In this document: positions 37,827 to 47,330 of the stretch, piece by piece
Position numbering within the stretch: the stretch's first letter is position 1
Layout: every line of letters starts with the position of its first letter
From: Castellaniella sp.
GTDB lineage: Bacteria > Pseudomonadota > Gammaproteobacteria > Burkholderiales > Burkholderiaceae_B
NCBI RefSeq assembly: GCF_004321985.1
Contig: NZ_SCQN01000022.1
Coordinates: 1 to 64,000, forward strand
Direction: 5' to 3'
Length of the DNA: 64,000 nt
Position numbers and translations under genes: made by a program
The notes under the pieces: generated by a model
Seen by the model: only the letters and a program-made list of their open reading frames with translations
What the model was told of the DNA's origin: nothing
Databases searched by the model: none

Positions 37827-38408
37827 TCACGCGCGCGACAATGTCTTCAGCGCATGGCGGATGCTGTCGGAAATGCTCAGACCCGCCGGCAGCGTGGCCA
37901 TCGCCTTGCGGGCTTCAGGAGCCGAGTAGCCCAAGGCTTGCAGCGCGTGCAGCACGTCGTCATCGCCAGCGACCGAGGTTCCGTCGGCGCGCGGTGCGGG
38001 TGCGACCGGGCCCAGCTTGTCGCGCAGTTCCAGCAGCAGACGCTCGGCCGTTTTCTTGCCAATCCCCGGGACCTTCACGAGCCGTCCGGATTCCTGGCGC
38101 TCCACGGCGTCGGCCAGGTCCTCGACACTCAGTCCCGAGAGTACGGCCAGCGCCGTGCGGGCTCCGATGCCGGTGACCTTGATCAGCGCCCGGAACGCAC
38201 GCCGTTCCGCTGGCGTTGCGAACCCGTACAGGACATGGGCGTCTTCGCGGATCGCCAGGTGCGTGTGCAGGGTGACGGTCTGGCCCACGGCCGGCAGCTT
38301 GTAGAGCGTGCTCATGGGGACGTCGATTTCGTAGCCCAGGCCACCTGTTTCGACGCACAGCGTGGGCGGAGTGATTTCGCGCAGGATCCCGGTGATGCGG
38401 CCTATCAT
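37827..38408 (-). CDS. ruvA: Holliday junction-binding protein RuvA
   Basis: 193 residues. N-terminal OB fold ([27 protein letters not shown]), central helix-hairpin-helix motifs ([18 protein letters not shown] and [23 protein letters not shown]), and the C-terminal domain III that contacts RuvB ([19 protein letters not shown]). It follows ruvC by 16 bp. Upstream in-frame codons belong to ruvC sequence. Confidence 0.97.
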   Translation of the reverse strand: MIGRITGILREITPPTLCVETGGLGYEIDVPMSTLYKLPAVGQTVTLHTHLAIREDAHVLYGFATPAERRAFRALIKVTGIGARTALAVLSGLSVEDLADAVERQESGRLVKVPGIGKKTAERLLLELRDKLGPVAPAPRADGTSVAGDDDVLHALQALGYSAPEARKAMATLPAGLSISDSIRHALKTLSRA

Positions 38409-38424
38409 GGCGTCGTGTTTCCTT

Positions 38425-38973
38425 TCAGGAAATGAGCCGCCCGGTGCGCAGGCGCCGGGTGCGGGGTGAGAGGATTTCTGGGGCCAGCGCCTGGAGGCGC
38501 CCAGCCAGGGGTGCGCAGTGGGCGTGGCAGATCGCACAGGCCAGCGCATCGGCGGCATCAGGGGCGGGCGTGCCGTCCAGGGCCAGCAGGTGGCGCACCA
38601 TGACCTGAATCTGTTCCTTGCTGGCGTGGCCGGTACCCACCACGGCCTTCTTGATCTGCAGCGCGGTGTATTCCTGGACTGATAGCCCCGTGTCGGCCAG
38701 CGCGCACAGGGCGGCGCCGCGCGCTTGTCCCAGCAGCAGCGTGGAGGCGGGGTTCTTGTTCAGGAAGACCTTTTCCATGGCGGCCTGGTCGGGGTGTGCG
38801 TCGCGCGCCACCTCGCGCAGGTTGTCAAGAATCACCTTCAGGCGTTCGGACAGGGGCTGCCCGGCAGGCACCACGATGGTGCCGCTGGCGACGTACCACA
38901 GCCTCGCGCCGCTGGCTTCGATGACGCCGAAGCCGGTGCGCCGCAGACCAGGGTCGATCCCCAGAATGCGCAT
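38425..38973 (-). CDS. ruvC: Crossover junction endodeoxyribonuclease RuvC
   Basis: 182 residues, full length. The metal-binding acidic residues are visible: Asp7 in LGIDPGLR, Glu67 in AAMEKVF, and the Asp pair in [13 protein letters not shown]. RuvC resolves Holliday junctions as a dimer. Its ATG overlaps the purH stop by one base (TGATG), so purH-ruvC-ruvA is a tight operon. Confidence 0.97.
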   Translation of the reverse strand: MRILGIDPGLRRTGFGVIEASGARLWYVASGTIVVPAGQPLSERLKVILDNLREVARDAHPDQAAMEKVFLNKNPASTLLLGQARGAALCALADTGLSVQEYTALQIKKAVVGTGHASKEQIQVMVRHLLALDGTPAPDAADALACAICHAHCAPLAGRLQALAPEILSPRTRRLRTGRLIS

Positions 38974-40565
38974 CAGTGGCGGAAATGCCGTGTGCCGGTG
39001 AAGACCATCGCGATGCCGCGCTCGTCCGCTGCTGCAATGACTTCTCCATCACGGATGCTGCCGCCCGGCTGGATCACGCAGGTGGCGCCTGCTTCGGCCA
39101 CCACATCCAGCCCGTCGCGGAACGGGAAGAAGGCGTCGGAGGCTACAGCGGAGCCCTGCAGGCTCAGGCCGGCCTTCTCGGCCTTGATGGAGGCGATGCG
39201 GGCAGAGTCGATGCGGCTCATCTGGCCGGCACCCACGCCCAGCGTCATGCGCTGGCCGCAGAACACGATGGCATTGGATTTCACGAAGCGCGCCACGTTC
39301 CAGGCGAAGGACAGGTCCTGCATCTGGGCTGCGGTGGGTGCGGTGCGCGTCACGACCTTGAAGTCGGCCTCATGCGCCACCCGGCTATCGGGGTGCTGGA
39401 CCAGCCAGCCGCCGCCCACGCGCTTGACGTCGAATGGGTTTTGCGCCTGGCCAGGCTTGACTTGGAGGACGCGTACGTTCTTCTTTGCGGCCAGCACCGT
39501 GAGTGCGGCATCTGTGTAGGCAGGGGCGATCAGGACTTCCAGAAACTGTTTACCGACCGCCTGCGCGGTTGCTTCGTCCACGGCCTCATTGAAAGCGATG
39601 ATGCCGCCGAAAGCTGAGGTCGGGTCGGTCTTGAAAGCCTGCTGATAGGCCTGCAGCGGCGTGTCCCCCAGCGCGACGCCGCAGGGGTTGGCATGCTTGA
39701 CGATCACGCAGGTCGTGGTGGGGAAGCTGCGCACGCATTCCCAGGCGGCGTCGGCGTCGGCGATATTGTTGTAGGACAGTTCCTTGCCCTGGATCTGGTG
39801 GTAGCCGGCCAGCATCCCGTCGCCGACCTGCAGGTCGTGGTAGAACGCTGCGTCCTGGTGCGGATTCTCGCCGTATCGAAGCGCCTGTTCGCGCTGCATC
39901 TGTATCGTCAGGACACGTGGCCAGGTCTCGCGTTCGGGTACCGATTGTGGTGCTGGCTCACGGGATGCCAGACTACTCAGGTAGGCGGCGATGGCGCCGT
40001 CGTAGGCGGCCGTGTGAGCGAAGGCTTTGGTGGCCAGCTCCAGACGCAACGCGTAGGACGGTTGATGGGCGGGGCCGTCCATGTCGGCGAGTACGCGCGG
40101 GTAGTCGGCGGGGTCGATCACCACCGTGACGCCGCCTTGGGGCGATCCGTGGTTCTTGGCGGCCGAGCGCAGCATGGAAGGTCCGCCAATGTCGATGTTT
40201 TCGATGGCATCGGCCAGCACGCAGTCCGGGCGCGCGATGGTCTTCAGGAACGGGTACAGGTTCACGACCAGCAGGTCGATGGCCGGAATGTTTTGTTCCT
40301 TCAGTGTCTGCATGTGGGCCGGATCATCTCGGCGGGCCAGCAGTCCGCCGTGGATGCGCGGGTGCAGCGTCTTGACGCGGCCATCCAGGATTTCGGGGGA
40401 ACCGGTGTGGTCCGCGACTTCCGTGACTGCGAGCCCCGCTTCACGCAGTAGCCGGGCCGTGCCGCCGGTGGACAGCAGCGACACGCCGCGATTGGCGAGT
40501 TCCCGGGCAAATTCGACGATGCCCGATTTGTCGGACACGGAGATCAAGGCGGTCTGGATGGTCAT
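38973..40565 (-). CDS. purH: Bifunctional AICAR formyltransferase/IMP cyclohydrolase
   Basis: 530 residues. N-terminal IMP cyclohydrolase domain ([43 protein letters not shown]) and C-terminal AICAR transformylase domain ([24 protein letters not shown] with the catalytic Lys-His, and [12 protein letters not shown]). It catalyses the last two steps of purine synthesis to IMP. It lies 45 bp after fis in the dusB-fis-purH-ruvC order. Confidence 0.97.
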   Translation of the reverse strand: MTIQTALISVSDKSGIVEFARELANRGVSLLSTGGTARLLREAGLAVTEVADHTGSPEILDGRVKTLHPRIHGGLLARRDDPAHMQTLKEQNIPAIDLLVVNLYPFLKTIARPDCVLADAIENIDIGGPSMLRSAAKNHGSPQGGVTVVIDPADYPRVLADMDGPAHQPSYALRLELATKAFAHTAAYDGAIAAYLSSLASREPAPQSVPERETWPRVLTIQMQREQALRYGENPHQDAAFYHDLQVGDGMLAGYHQIQGKELSYNNIADADAAWECVRSFPTTTCVIVKHANPCGVALGDTPLQAYQQAFKTDPTSAFGGIIAFNEAVDEATAQAVGKQFLEVLIAPAYTDAALTVLAAKKNVRVLQVKPGQAQNPFDVKRVGGGWLVQHPDSRVAHEADFKVVTRTAPTAAQMQDLSFAWNVARFVKSNAIVFCGQRMTLGVGAGQMSRIDSARIASIKAEKAGLSLQGSAVASDAFFPFRDGLDVVAEAGATCVIQPGGSIRDGEVIAAADERGIAMVFTGTRHFRH

Positions 40566-40610
40566 GTTGGCGAGGCGGAAGAAAGGAATGGAAGAAGGCG
40601 CGGTGGCTGG

Positions 40611-40847
40611 TCAGGCCGATATCTGGTGGGTCTGGAGCTTTTTTCGCAGGGTGCCGCGCGTGATCCCCAGCATGTCGGCGGCGCGTGTCTGGTTGCCGTC
40701 GCTGCGCTCCAGGGCGACCTGCAGCACCGCTCGCTCCACGCACAGGTTGACCATGGAGAGCAGATCGTGCGGGGCCGAGTCGCCGAGATCGGCAAAGTAG
40801 CGTTCCAGTTGGTTGCGGACGGCTTGTTCCAGAGGGGTGGTGCTCAT
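40611..40847 (-). CDS. fis: Nucleoid protein Fis
   Basis: 78 residues. The C-terminal helix-turn-helix (QTRAADMLGITRGTLRKKL) is the classic Fis recognition motif; the N-terminal part is shorter than the E. coli protein (98 residues), as is common in betaproteobacteria. It follows dusB by 17 bp; the dusB-fis operon is conserved across proteobacteria, which supports the identity. Confidence 0.95.
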   Translation of the reverse strand: MSTTPLEQAVRNQLERYFADLGDSAPHDLLSMVNLCVERAVLQVALERSDGNQTRAADMLGITRGTLRKKLQTHQISA

Positions 40848-40864
40848 GTCGAAAGGTCGGGGTT

Positions 40865-41878
40865 TCAGTGGAGTTCGGTCATTCGGGGTAGTACGGGGGC
40901 ATCCGAAGCGTGTTCGTCGAGCCAGTGGCCCAGCATCGACGTCTGTTCTGTGGTGCTGTCCACCGCCATGATATCTGCAAGCAAGGGCTCTGATCCGGGC
41001 AGGTCGCCCAGATACCAGCTGATATGCTTGCGGGCGCTGCGCACGCCGGTCTGTTCGCCGTAGAACGTGTAATGGTCTTCAAGGTGGCTGAGGAGGTGTT
41101 CGCGCAGTTCTCCGTAGGTGGGCGGCGGCAGGTGGGTTCCGTGTTCCAGATAGTGCGCGATCTCGCGGAAGATCCAGGGTTTTCCTTGGGCGGCGCGCCC
41201 CACCATGATCGCGTCAGCCCCGGTGTAATCCAGCACCTCGCGCGCCTTTTCGGGTGTCGTGATGTCACCGTTGGCGATCAGCGGGATGTGGATGGCGGCA
41301 CGGACCTCGCGCAACGTCTCGTACTCGGCTTCGCCAGTATACAGGTCGCAGCGCGTGCGGCCGTGCAGGGTGAGTGCTGCGATGCCGCACGCTTCCGCCA
41401 GCCGGGCGATCCGCACGGCGTTGCGGTTGCTGCGATCCCAGCCGGTGCGCGTCTTCAGCGTGACGGGGATGCCCAGCGGGCTGCACGCATCCACTACGCG
41501 GCTCAAGATGCGAGCGACCAGCGGTTCGTCGCGCAGCAGTGCCGAGCCGGAGGCGACATGGCAGACCTTCTTGACCGGACAGCCCATGTTGATGTCGATG
41601 ATCCGAGCGCCTTTGCGGACGTTGTAGAGCGCCGCCTCGGCGAGCATGTCCGGGTCGGCTCCCGCGATCTGGACGGCGACGGGGTCGGGTTCACCTTCGT
41701 GGTCGAGGCGGCGGGAGGTCTTCACGCTGTCCCACAGGGCCGGGTTGCTGGCGGCCATTTCCGAGACTGCGTACGCGGCACCCAGTGCCTTGCACAGGCG
41801 CCGGTAAGGCCGGTCGGTCACCCCTGCCATGGGGGCGACGCAGACGGCGTGGGGCAGGGTCCAGGTTCCGATTCGCAT
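40865..41878 (-). CDS. dusB: tRNA-dihydrouridine synthase B
   Basis: 337 residues, FMN-dependent TIM barrel. APMAGVTDRPYRRLC at the N-terminus, INMGCPVKKVC with the catalytic Cys, TLKTRTGWD, HGRTRCDLYTG and ANGDITT are family motifs. The ATG at 41878 (MRIGTWTLPHA) is the conserved start; the frame is open for 190 codons further upstream but that part is low-complexity antisense of the neighbouring hydroxylase gene. First gene of the dusB-fis unit. Confidence 0.95.
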   Translation of the reverse strand: MRIGTWTLPHAVCVAPMAGVTDRPYRRLCKALGAAYAVSEMAASNPALWDSVKTSRRLDHEGEPDPVAVQIAGADPDMLAEAALYNVRKGARIIDINMGCPVKKVCHVASGSALLRDEPLVARILSRVVDACSPLGIPVTLKTRTGWDRSNRNAVRIARLAEACGIAALTLHGRTRCDLYTGEAEYETLREVRAAIHIPLIANGDITTPEKAREVLDYTGADAIMVGRAAQGKPWIFREIAHYLEHGTHLPPPTYGELREHLLSHLEDHYTFYGEQTGVRSARKHISWYLGDLPGSEPLLADIMAVDSTTEQTSMLGHWLDEHASDAPVLPRMTELH

Positions 41879-41949
41879 AGTGGGGATTGTAGAACGCGTG
41901 GGTGTCCCGTTTGGTGGATCTGTGCTCGCGGGGTTGGCCAGGCGGGGCG

Positions 41950-43101
41950 CTAAAGCCGCTGGCCCTGCATCAGGTGGCGTGCGAGCGGCTTGCGCAGGAC
42001 CGGAAGGACGTCCAGGGCGAGCAGCGCCAGCCCGCAGGCGTGGCGCTGCAGCGGGTTGGCGGTGGCAAAGAGTCTTGGCAGACTGTCGGTGATCGCCAGT
42101 GTCAGGCTGCGGTCCAGCCGCCGCTGGTGGGCGTAGTGGTCCAGCAGATGCTGGACCGGCGTTCCCGCTGCTGCGAGCCATGGGTGCAGGATGGATGACA
42201 GCTGTGCCACATCGCGCAGGCCCAGGTTCAGGCCCTGGCCGGCCACCGGGTGCAGCGTCTGTGCGGCGTTGCCTACCGCCACGATTCCGGCGCCTTGCAG
42301 GCTGGGTCCGGCGTGCAGGGACAGCGGGAAGGTGTGGGTGCCGCTCAGTCGCTGCAGGCGCCCCAACCGCAGGCCGAATGCGATCTGCAGCTGGGCGTCG
42401 AAGGCAGTGGCTGAAAGCGCCGCCAGCTCCTCGGCGCGGGCGGGTGACACGCACCACACCACGTTGTAAAGATCCTGGCCAGCAGGGTGCGGCAGCAGCG
42501 CCAGCGGCCCGGTTTGGGTGAAGCGTTCGAAGGCGCGTCCGGCGATAGGTGTCTGGGCCCGGACGGTCGCCAGCACGGCGTGCTGGCCATATCCCCGCAT
42601 GAGTCCCTGCGGCTGCTCACCGTCCGAGAGCAGCACCACCGAGGCGGTGATGTCGCCGTCGGCTGCCCGCAGCTGGACAGGCTGGCCGGGCCTGGGACGC
42701 GCAGGGCGCTCGGTCAGACGCGTCAGCTTGCTGCGGGCGACAGCGGCGTGCAGCGCATCGAGCAAGTCATCGTAGGCCACCACGCTGCCCAGGCGCGGCG
42801 CGTCGAGTTCGGACTGGTCGATCAGCGTACGCCCCAAGTGCCCGGCTTGGGATACATGCACGGTCAGGATGTCCGCTGAGTGGGCGGGCCAGGCGCCGAG
42901 CTGTTCCAGCCATTGTCGGCTGCCGTGGTTGAGCGCCAGCGCACGTGGGTCCACGGACTTTCCCGGTGTGCGTGGCTTGGGGGCCGGCCCCATGAGCGCA
43001 ATGCGCGTCGGATCTGGCGCGTGCCGGGCCAGACTCAGCGCCAGCGCGCACCCGACCGGGCCACTGCCCAGGATTGCGATGTCGTAGGTGGTGTGAGCCA
43101 T
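41950..43101 (-). CDS. UbiH/COQ6-family FAD-dependent hydroxylase
   Basis: 383 residues. FAD-binding GSGPVGCALALSLA at residues 11-24, the SDG motif of aromatic hydroxylases, and the C-terminal AVGNAAQTLHPVAGQGLNLGLRD, which is the UbiH-family signature although GD is GN here, as in many UbiH proteins. It should hydroxylate the ring during ubiquinone synthesis; which ring carbon cannot be decided. It sits 71 bp upstream of dusB on the same strand and diverges from the CtaG-like gene. Confidence 0.9.
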   Translation of the reverse strand: MAHTTYDIAILGSGPVGCALALSLARHAPDPTRIALMGPAPKPRTPGKSVDPRALALNHGSRQWLEQLGAWPAHSADILTVHVSQAGHLGRTLIDQSELDAPRLGSVVAYDDLLDALHAAVARSKLTRLTERPARPRPGQPVQLRAADGDITASVVLLSDGEQPQGLMRGYGQHAVLATVRAQTPIAGRAFERFTQTGPLALLPHPAGQDLYNVVWCVSPARAEELAALSATAFDAQLQIAFGLRLGRLQRLSGTHTFPLSLHAGPSLQGAGIVAVGNAAQTLHPVAGQGLNLGLRDVAQLSSILHPWLAAAGTPVQHLLDHYAHQRRLDRSLTLAITDSLPRLFATANPLQRHACGLALLALDVLPVLRKPLARHLMQGQRL

Positions 43102-43216
43102 GGGGATGGTAACGGCGAAAAGCGTTCATTTTAGAATGCTTTAAACTAAGAATCCTTTGAAACGGGATCCCTGGCCCATCGCGGATCTCTGGGCCCAACT
43201 GGATACTGCTGTCATC

Positions 43217-44071
43217 ATGGATCTGCTCACCTGGCTGCAACCCTGGGAGTTTTCTCCCACCCTGGTGCTGGCGTTTCTCGTGTCGGGCTGGCTGTATGGG
43301 CGGGGCTGCAAGGCGCATCGTGTGGGGAAGGTTCGCCAGACACTGTTCTGGGTGGGGTGGGTCATCCTGTATCTGTCGCTGCACACCCAGCTGGACTACT
43401 ATGCCGAGCGCATGTTCTTCATCCACCGGCTGCAGCATTTGGTGCTGCATCATCTGGGGCCGCTCATCGTGATGAGCAGCTACCCCGGCCAGGTCATGCG
43501 GGCGGGTCTGCCACAATCCTGGCGTACGTGGCTCGCAACTGCTCGCCGGCGGCGCGGACCGATCCGTGTCCTGGAGTCGCTGGCAACCCATCCCATCCTG
43601 ATTCCGATGCTGTTCCTGGCGTATGTCCTGGTGTGGGTCGAGCCCACTGTGCAGTTCTACTCCATGCTGGATTGGCGCCTCTACCGCTTCATGAACTGGG
43701 GCGTGGTGGTCAGCGGCATGCTGTACTGGAACCTGATCATGGATCGCCGGCCACATCCGCCGGCGGCGATGGCGGCCGGCTGGCGGGTCTTTTCACCGAT
43801 CTTCACCATGGCGCCGCAGATGGCTGCCGGCGCCGTGATCGCGCTTTGTGGGCATGACCTGTACCCTGTCTTTGACCTGTGCGGCCGGGCGTTGCCCGGC
43901 TTCACCGCCATGGATGACCAGGTGCTGGGGGGGCTGATCATGTGGGTGCCGGCCGGCCTCATCGAGGCTTACGGGCTGCTGTATGCCCTGGGCACACTCA
44001 TGCGGCTGTCCGATCGCAATCGTCTGCCTCCGCCCCGGCGGCTGGCCAGACGGGTTGTCCACGGGGCCTGA
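43217..44071 (+). CDS. CtaG-like cytochrome c oxidase assembly membrane protein (caa3 type)
   Basis: 284 residues, about seven membrane helices. His-rich helix-end motifs typical of the family: SLHTQLDYYAERMFFIHRLQHLVLHHLGPL, where the multiple His and an early Met could bind copper. The ATG chosen starts MDLLTWLQPWEF; a TTG 60 bp upstream is an alternative. The related Bacillus CtaG is needed for caa3 oxidase assembly. No oxidase genes adjoin, so its partner is elsewhere. Followed after 9 bp by the M48 protease gene. Confidence 0.85.
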   Translation: MDLLTWLQPWEFSPTLVLAFLVSGWLYGRGCKAHRVGKVRQTLFWVGWVILYLSLHTQLDYYAERMFFIHRLQHLVLHHLGPLIVMSSYPGQVMRAGLPQSWRTWLATARRRRGPIRVLESLATHPILIPMLFLAYVLVWVEPTVQFYSMLDWRLYRFMNWGVVVSGMLYWNLIMDRRPHPPAAMAAGWRVFSPIFTMAPQMAAGAVIALCGHDLYPVFDLCGRALPGFTAMDDQVLGGLIMWVPAGLIEAYGLLYALGTLMRLSDRNRLPPPRRLARRVVHGA

Positions 44072-44080
44072 GGACGGACC

Positions 44081-45574
44081 GTGGACCATTGGGTCCGAAC
44101 CACCGGTTGCAGCCTGTGCCTGACGGCGGCGGTGGCGTTGTCCGCCCCGGCTTGGGGACAGCCCATCGGGCTGCCCTCGATGGGGGCCACGTCGGCGGCC
44201 GAGCTCTCTCCGGCAGTGGAACACATGCTGGGCGAAGCCATCATGGAGCAGGGGCGCCACGATCCCACCTATGTGGCTGCGCTCGACATCAACCAGTACC
44301 TGACCGGTGTCGGGCGTCGCCTGGCTGCGCACGCGCCCCAGGCGCTGAGCCAGCCCATCACGGTTTTCGCGATCCGCGATCCGTCCATCAACGCCTTTGC
44401 ATTGCCCGGCGGCTACATTGGTGTCAACAGCGGCCTGGTCGTGGGGGCTCAAAGCGAGTCCGAGCTTGCGAGCGTTCTGGCCCACGAGATCGGCCACGTC
44501 ATGCAGCGTCACATCGCACGTGGCATTGCCCACGAGTCCCAGGGCACTGGAATGATGGTTGCGAGCCTGGTCGGTGCACTGCTCGCGGCCCTGGCGGGCC
44601 AGGGCGATCTGGCGATGGGCGTGGCGGCCTTTGGCCAGGCGGCGACCATCGACCGGCAACTGGGTTTTTCGCGCAGCGCTGAGCAGGAGGCCGATCGGGC
44701 TGGTTTCCAGATGATGCGTGCCGCCGGCTTCGATCCGCGCGGGATGCTGGACATGTTTCGCCGCCTGATGAATGCAGCCAGCCTGAACGAAGGCACGGGC
44801 GGCGCCTATGCCTCCACGCACCCCTTGTCGATCCAGCGTCTGTCCGATATCGAGAATCGCCTGTCCGAATTGCCCCCCGTACAGGTCAGACCTGATCCGG
44901 AGTTCTGGTTCGTGCGCACCCGGCTGGCGTTGCTCCAGGCCGTTAGCGGCGACAGCCGCCGCAACCTTCAGCAATCTCTGCGCAACGAAGCCGGCACACA
45001 GCAGGGCATGCGCAAATCGGCCGCCCTGTATGGGCTTGCCATGCTGGACCGGCAATCTGGGGATATCGCCGGCGCCCGGTCCTATGTCGCTCAGGCGCAG
45101 GCGCTGCAGGACTCTCCACAGCTGGCCATGCTGGCCATCCAGCTGGCCGCTGCCCAGAGCCCCGCAGCTGCCGAGGAAGTCAGCGCGGCTGCCTGGAAGC
45201 GGTGGCCGGACAGCCAGGGTGTTGCCGATGGCCGGGCCCATGCTTTGCAGGCCGCCGGACGGGATCAGCAGGCCGTCGCCTTTTTGCAGGCCAGGATCCG
45301 CCAATGGCCTGATGTGCCCGAGTTCCAGAAGTCGTTGGCCGACGGGCTGAATCGCCTCGGCCGGATGGCCGAAGCACATGAGGCCATGGCTTCGTATTAT
45401 GAGCAGACCGGCGCGCTGCCGACAGCGGTCGAGCACCTGGAGCAGGCTCGCAAGCTCTCGCGGGATTTCTACGTCCAGTCAAAGCTGGATGCCCGGATCC
45501 GCCAGGTGCGGGAACACCTGAAGACGCAGCGGGCGCTGCTGGCCCCTTACAGGAACAAGTCTGACGGTCAGTGA
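44081..45574 (+). CDS. Periplasmic M48 metalloprotease with TPR region (BepA-like)
   Basis: 497 residues. A signal peptide is present (hydrophobic LTAAVALSAPAWG, cleavage near 26). The Zn-protease motif HEIGH (in VLAHEIGHVMQRH) with a downstream Glu in EQEADRAGFQMM marks the M48 active site; residues ~280-490 are TPR-like helices (LYGLAMLDRQSGDIAGARSYVAQA). This matches BepA/YfgC, which assists or degrades LptD and Bam-complex clients in the outer membrane. GTG start with GAGGACGG upstream. Confidence 0.92.
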   Translation: MDHWVRTTGCSLCLTAAVALSAPAWGQPIGLPSMGATSAAELSPAVEHMLGEAIMEQGRHDPTYVAALDINQYLTGVGRRLAAHAPQALSQPITVFAIRDPSINAFALPGGYIGVNSGLVVGAQSESELASVLAHEIGHVMQRHIARGIAHESQGTGMMVASLVGALLAALAGQGDLAMGVAAFGQAATIDRQLGFSRSAEQEADRAGFQMMRAAGFDPRGMLDMFRRLMNAASLNEGTGGAYASTHPLSIQRLSDIENRLSELPPVQVRPDPEFWFVRTRLALLQAVSGDSRRNLQQSLRNEAGTQQGMRKSAALYGLAMLDRQSGDIAGARSYVAQAQALQDSPQLAMLAIQLAAAQSPAAAEEVSAAAWKRWPDSQGVADGRAHALQAAGRDQQAVAFLQARIRQWPDVPEFQKSLADGLNRLGRMAEAHEAMASYYEQTGALPTAVEHLEQARKLSRDFYVQSKLDARIRQVREHLKTQRALLAPYRNKSDGQ

Positions 45575-45591
45575 TCCCGTCGTCGGGCGCG

Positions 45592-46014
45592 TCAATGAAT
45601 CGTGCGCGAAGAGCTGGGAATGTCCAGCAGCGCGGCCTCGCGCGGCGCGGGCGAAGCGTGATGCACGATCAGGCGCCAGCCGTCGGGCCCTTTCTGGTAA
45701 ACGTTGGTGGTGAAGAAGTTCAGGGTGTCCTTGCCGTGCGGTGTATCCACCGCGATCTGCTCGATCAGGATGTGTACGGCATTCATCACGCCCACGATGG
45801 CGTGGACTTGCGACGGGAAGGCGGCGACGGGGCCATTGGCGAAAATGTGTTCCCAGGCATCCTGGATGGCGCGCGGGCCCAGCGCGCGCAAGCCGCCCGG
45901 ATGGACGCATGCGACGTCTTCGTCGTCTCCCCAGACGCGCATCATGAGCGCCGTGTCACCTTGGCGCATGGCCTCGTAGAACGCGGCTTCAGCTTCCTCT
46001 GGCGAGGGGAACAT
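45592..46014 (-). CDS. NTF2/SnoaL-like domain protein
   Basis: 140 residues forming one NTF2-like cone: FPSPEEAEAAFYEAMRQGD, DEDVACVHPGG, a central FANGPVAAF, and a C-terminal LNFFTTNVYQKGPDGWRLIVHHAS. Conserved small proteins of this type are common in Burkholderiales and have no firm function. It lies 7 bp from the zinc-finger gene upstream, so it is probably co-transcribed with it and with ilvE. Confidence 0.85.
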   Translation of the reverse strand: MFPSPEEAEAAFYEAMRQGDTALMMRVWGDDEDVACVHPGGLRALGPRAIQDAWEHIFANGPVAAFPSQVHAIVGVMNAVHILIEQIAVDTPHGKDTLNFFTTNVYQKGPDGWRLIVHHASPAPREAALLDIPSSSRTIH

Positions 46015-46021
46015 GCGGGGC

Positions 46022-46234
46022 TCAGTGGTGTCCGTGGACTTTTTCGCCCTCGCGCAGCGCGTATTGCGCCCCGCAGTACTGGCAGCGTGCGACGTGGTTT
46101 TTCACGACTTCGATGTAGATGCGCGGGTGCATGCTCCAGAGCGGCGCCTTGGGGCCCGGGCAGTAGACCGGCAGGTCTTCGGCGCCGACGTAGATGATGT
46201 CCTGTTGTTTGGCGGATTCGGGAGCGCTGCTCAT
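46022..46234 (-). CDS. CHCC-type zinc-finger protein
   Basis: 70 residues. The zf-CHCC pattern is complete: CPGPKAPLWSMHPRIYIEV followed by ARCQYCGAQY, giving Cys, His, Cys and Cys ligands. The domain is homologous to the C-terminus of mitochondrial complex I subunit NDUFS6. In betaproteobacteria this gene commonly follows ilvE, as it does here after 51 bp; the function is unknown. Confidence 0.92.
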   Translation of the reverse strand: MSSAPESAKQQDIIYVGAEDLPVYCPGPKAPLWSMHPRIYIEVVKNHVARCQYCGAQYALREGEKVHGHH

Positions 46235-46285
46235 GAGGGATTCCTGAAAAAGAGGCGGCGGGCTGCCAGGCCCGCCTGAAAGCGT

Positions 46286-47206
46286 TCAGACTTTGAAGAG
46301 CCAGTAATGGTATTTGGGGGTCTTGCCGGACACTGCGTCGAAGAAGGCTTTTTGCAGTTGTCCCGTGATCGGGCCGCGTTCGCCGGCGCCGATCTGGCGC
46401 CCGTCGATTTCACGAATGGGCGTGACCTCAGCCGCTGTTCCCGTGAAAAAGACCTCGTCCGCGATGTACAGATCGTCGCGCGTCAGACGCCGCGAGACCA
46501 CCTTCAGGCCCATGTCCTCAGCCAGCTGGTGGATCGATGCGCGCGTGATCCCCGTCAGTGCACAGGCGATGTCCGGTTCGTAGAGCACGCCGTCACGCAC
46601 CATGAAAATATTTTCCCCCGAGCCCTCGGCGACGAAGCCTTCGGTATCCAGCAGGATGGCCTCATCGTAGCCGCTGTCCAGGGCCTCCGCGTTGGCCAGG
46701 ATGGAATTGGCGTAGGTGCTGGCGACCTTGGCACGCGGCATGGTGACGTTGACGTGCTGGCGAGCAAATGAGGAGATCTTCACCCGGATGCCCTGTTTGA
46801 GGGCTTCTTCGCCGAGGTATGCTCCCCATGGCCAAGCTGCGATGGCCACATGGACCGACGCGCCCTTGGGCGAGACCCCCATTTTTTCCGAGCCGTAGAA
46901 CACCAGTGGCCGGATGTAGCAGGATTCCAGTTCGTTGCGGCGCACGACCTCGATCTGCGCGTCCGAAATGGCTTCGCGAGAATAAGGGATCTTCATCTGA
47001 TAGATATGCGCTGAATTGAACAGGCGCCGCGTGTGGTCCTCGAGGCGGAAGATCGCCGTGCCGTGATCGGTCTTGTAGGCGCGGACCCCCTCGAAGACCG
47101 CCAATCCGTAGTGCAGGGAGTGGGTCAGGACGTGCGTGGTTGCCTCGCGCCAGGGCACGAGCTTGCCGTCATACCAGATGAAGCCGTCACGATCAGCCAT
47201 CGACAT
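46286..47206 (-). CDS. ilvE: Branched-chain amino acid aminotransferase
   Basis: 306 residues, class IV PLP aminotransferase. IWYDGKLVPW, the early block THSLHYGLAVFEGVRAY, the PLP Lys in MPRAKVASTYANS, EGFVAEGSGENIFMV, and the FTGTAAEVTPI block are all present, the standard IlvE pattern. A GGAG lies 7 bp before ATG 47206. It performs the last step of Leu, Ile and Val synthesis. Divergent from the DEAD-box helicase gene across 124 bp. Confidence 0.96.
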   Translation of the reverse strand: MSMADRDGFIWYDGKLVPWREATTHVLTHSLHYGLAVFEGVRAYKTDHGTAIFRLEDHTRRLFNSAHIYQMKIPYSREAISDAQIEVVRRNELESCYIRPLVFYGSEKMGVSPKGASVHVAIAAWPWGAYLGEEALKQGIRVKISSFARQHVNVTMPRAKVASTYANSILANAEALDSGYDEAILLDTEGFVAEGSGENIFMVRDGVLYEPDIACALTGITRASIHQLAEDMGLKVVSRRLTRDDLYIADEVFFTGTAAEVTPIREIDGRQIGAGERGPITGQLQKAFFDAVSGKTPKYHYWLFKV

Positions 47207-47330
47207 GGTCGTCTCCTAGGGTGCGATGCCGCCATTGTAGCAATTGCCCGGGCCACCGCGATGCACGTTAAAATAAGCGGTTCATGAACGCGCACCGCCG
47301 CTTTTTGAGGCTGCGCACCTTTTGATTCGA

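Noticed and set aside
41879-42457. N-terminal extension of dusB by about 190 residues
   Set aside because: The extension is Pro/Arg/Ala-rich and overlaps the hydroxylase gene in another frame; the conserved DusB N-terminus starts at 41878.
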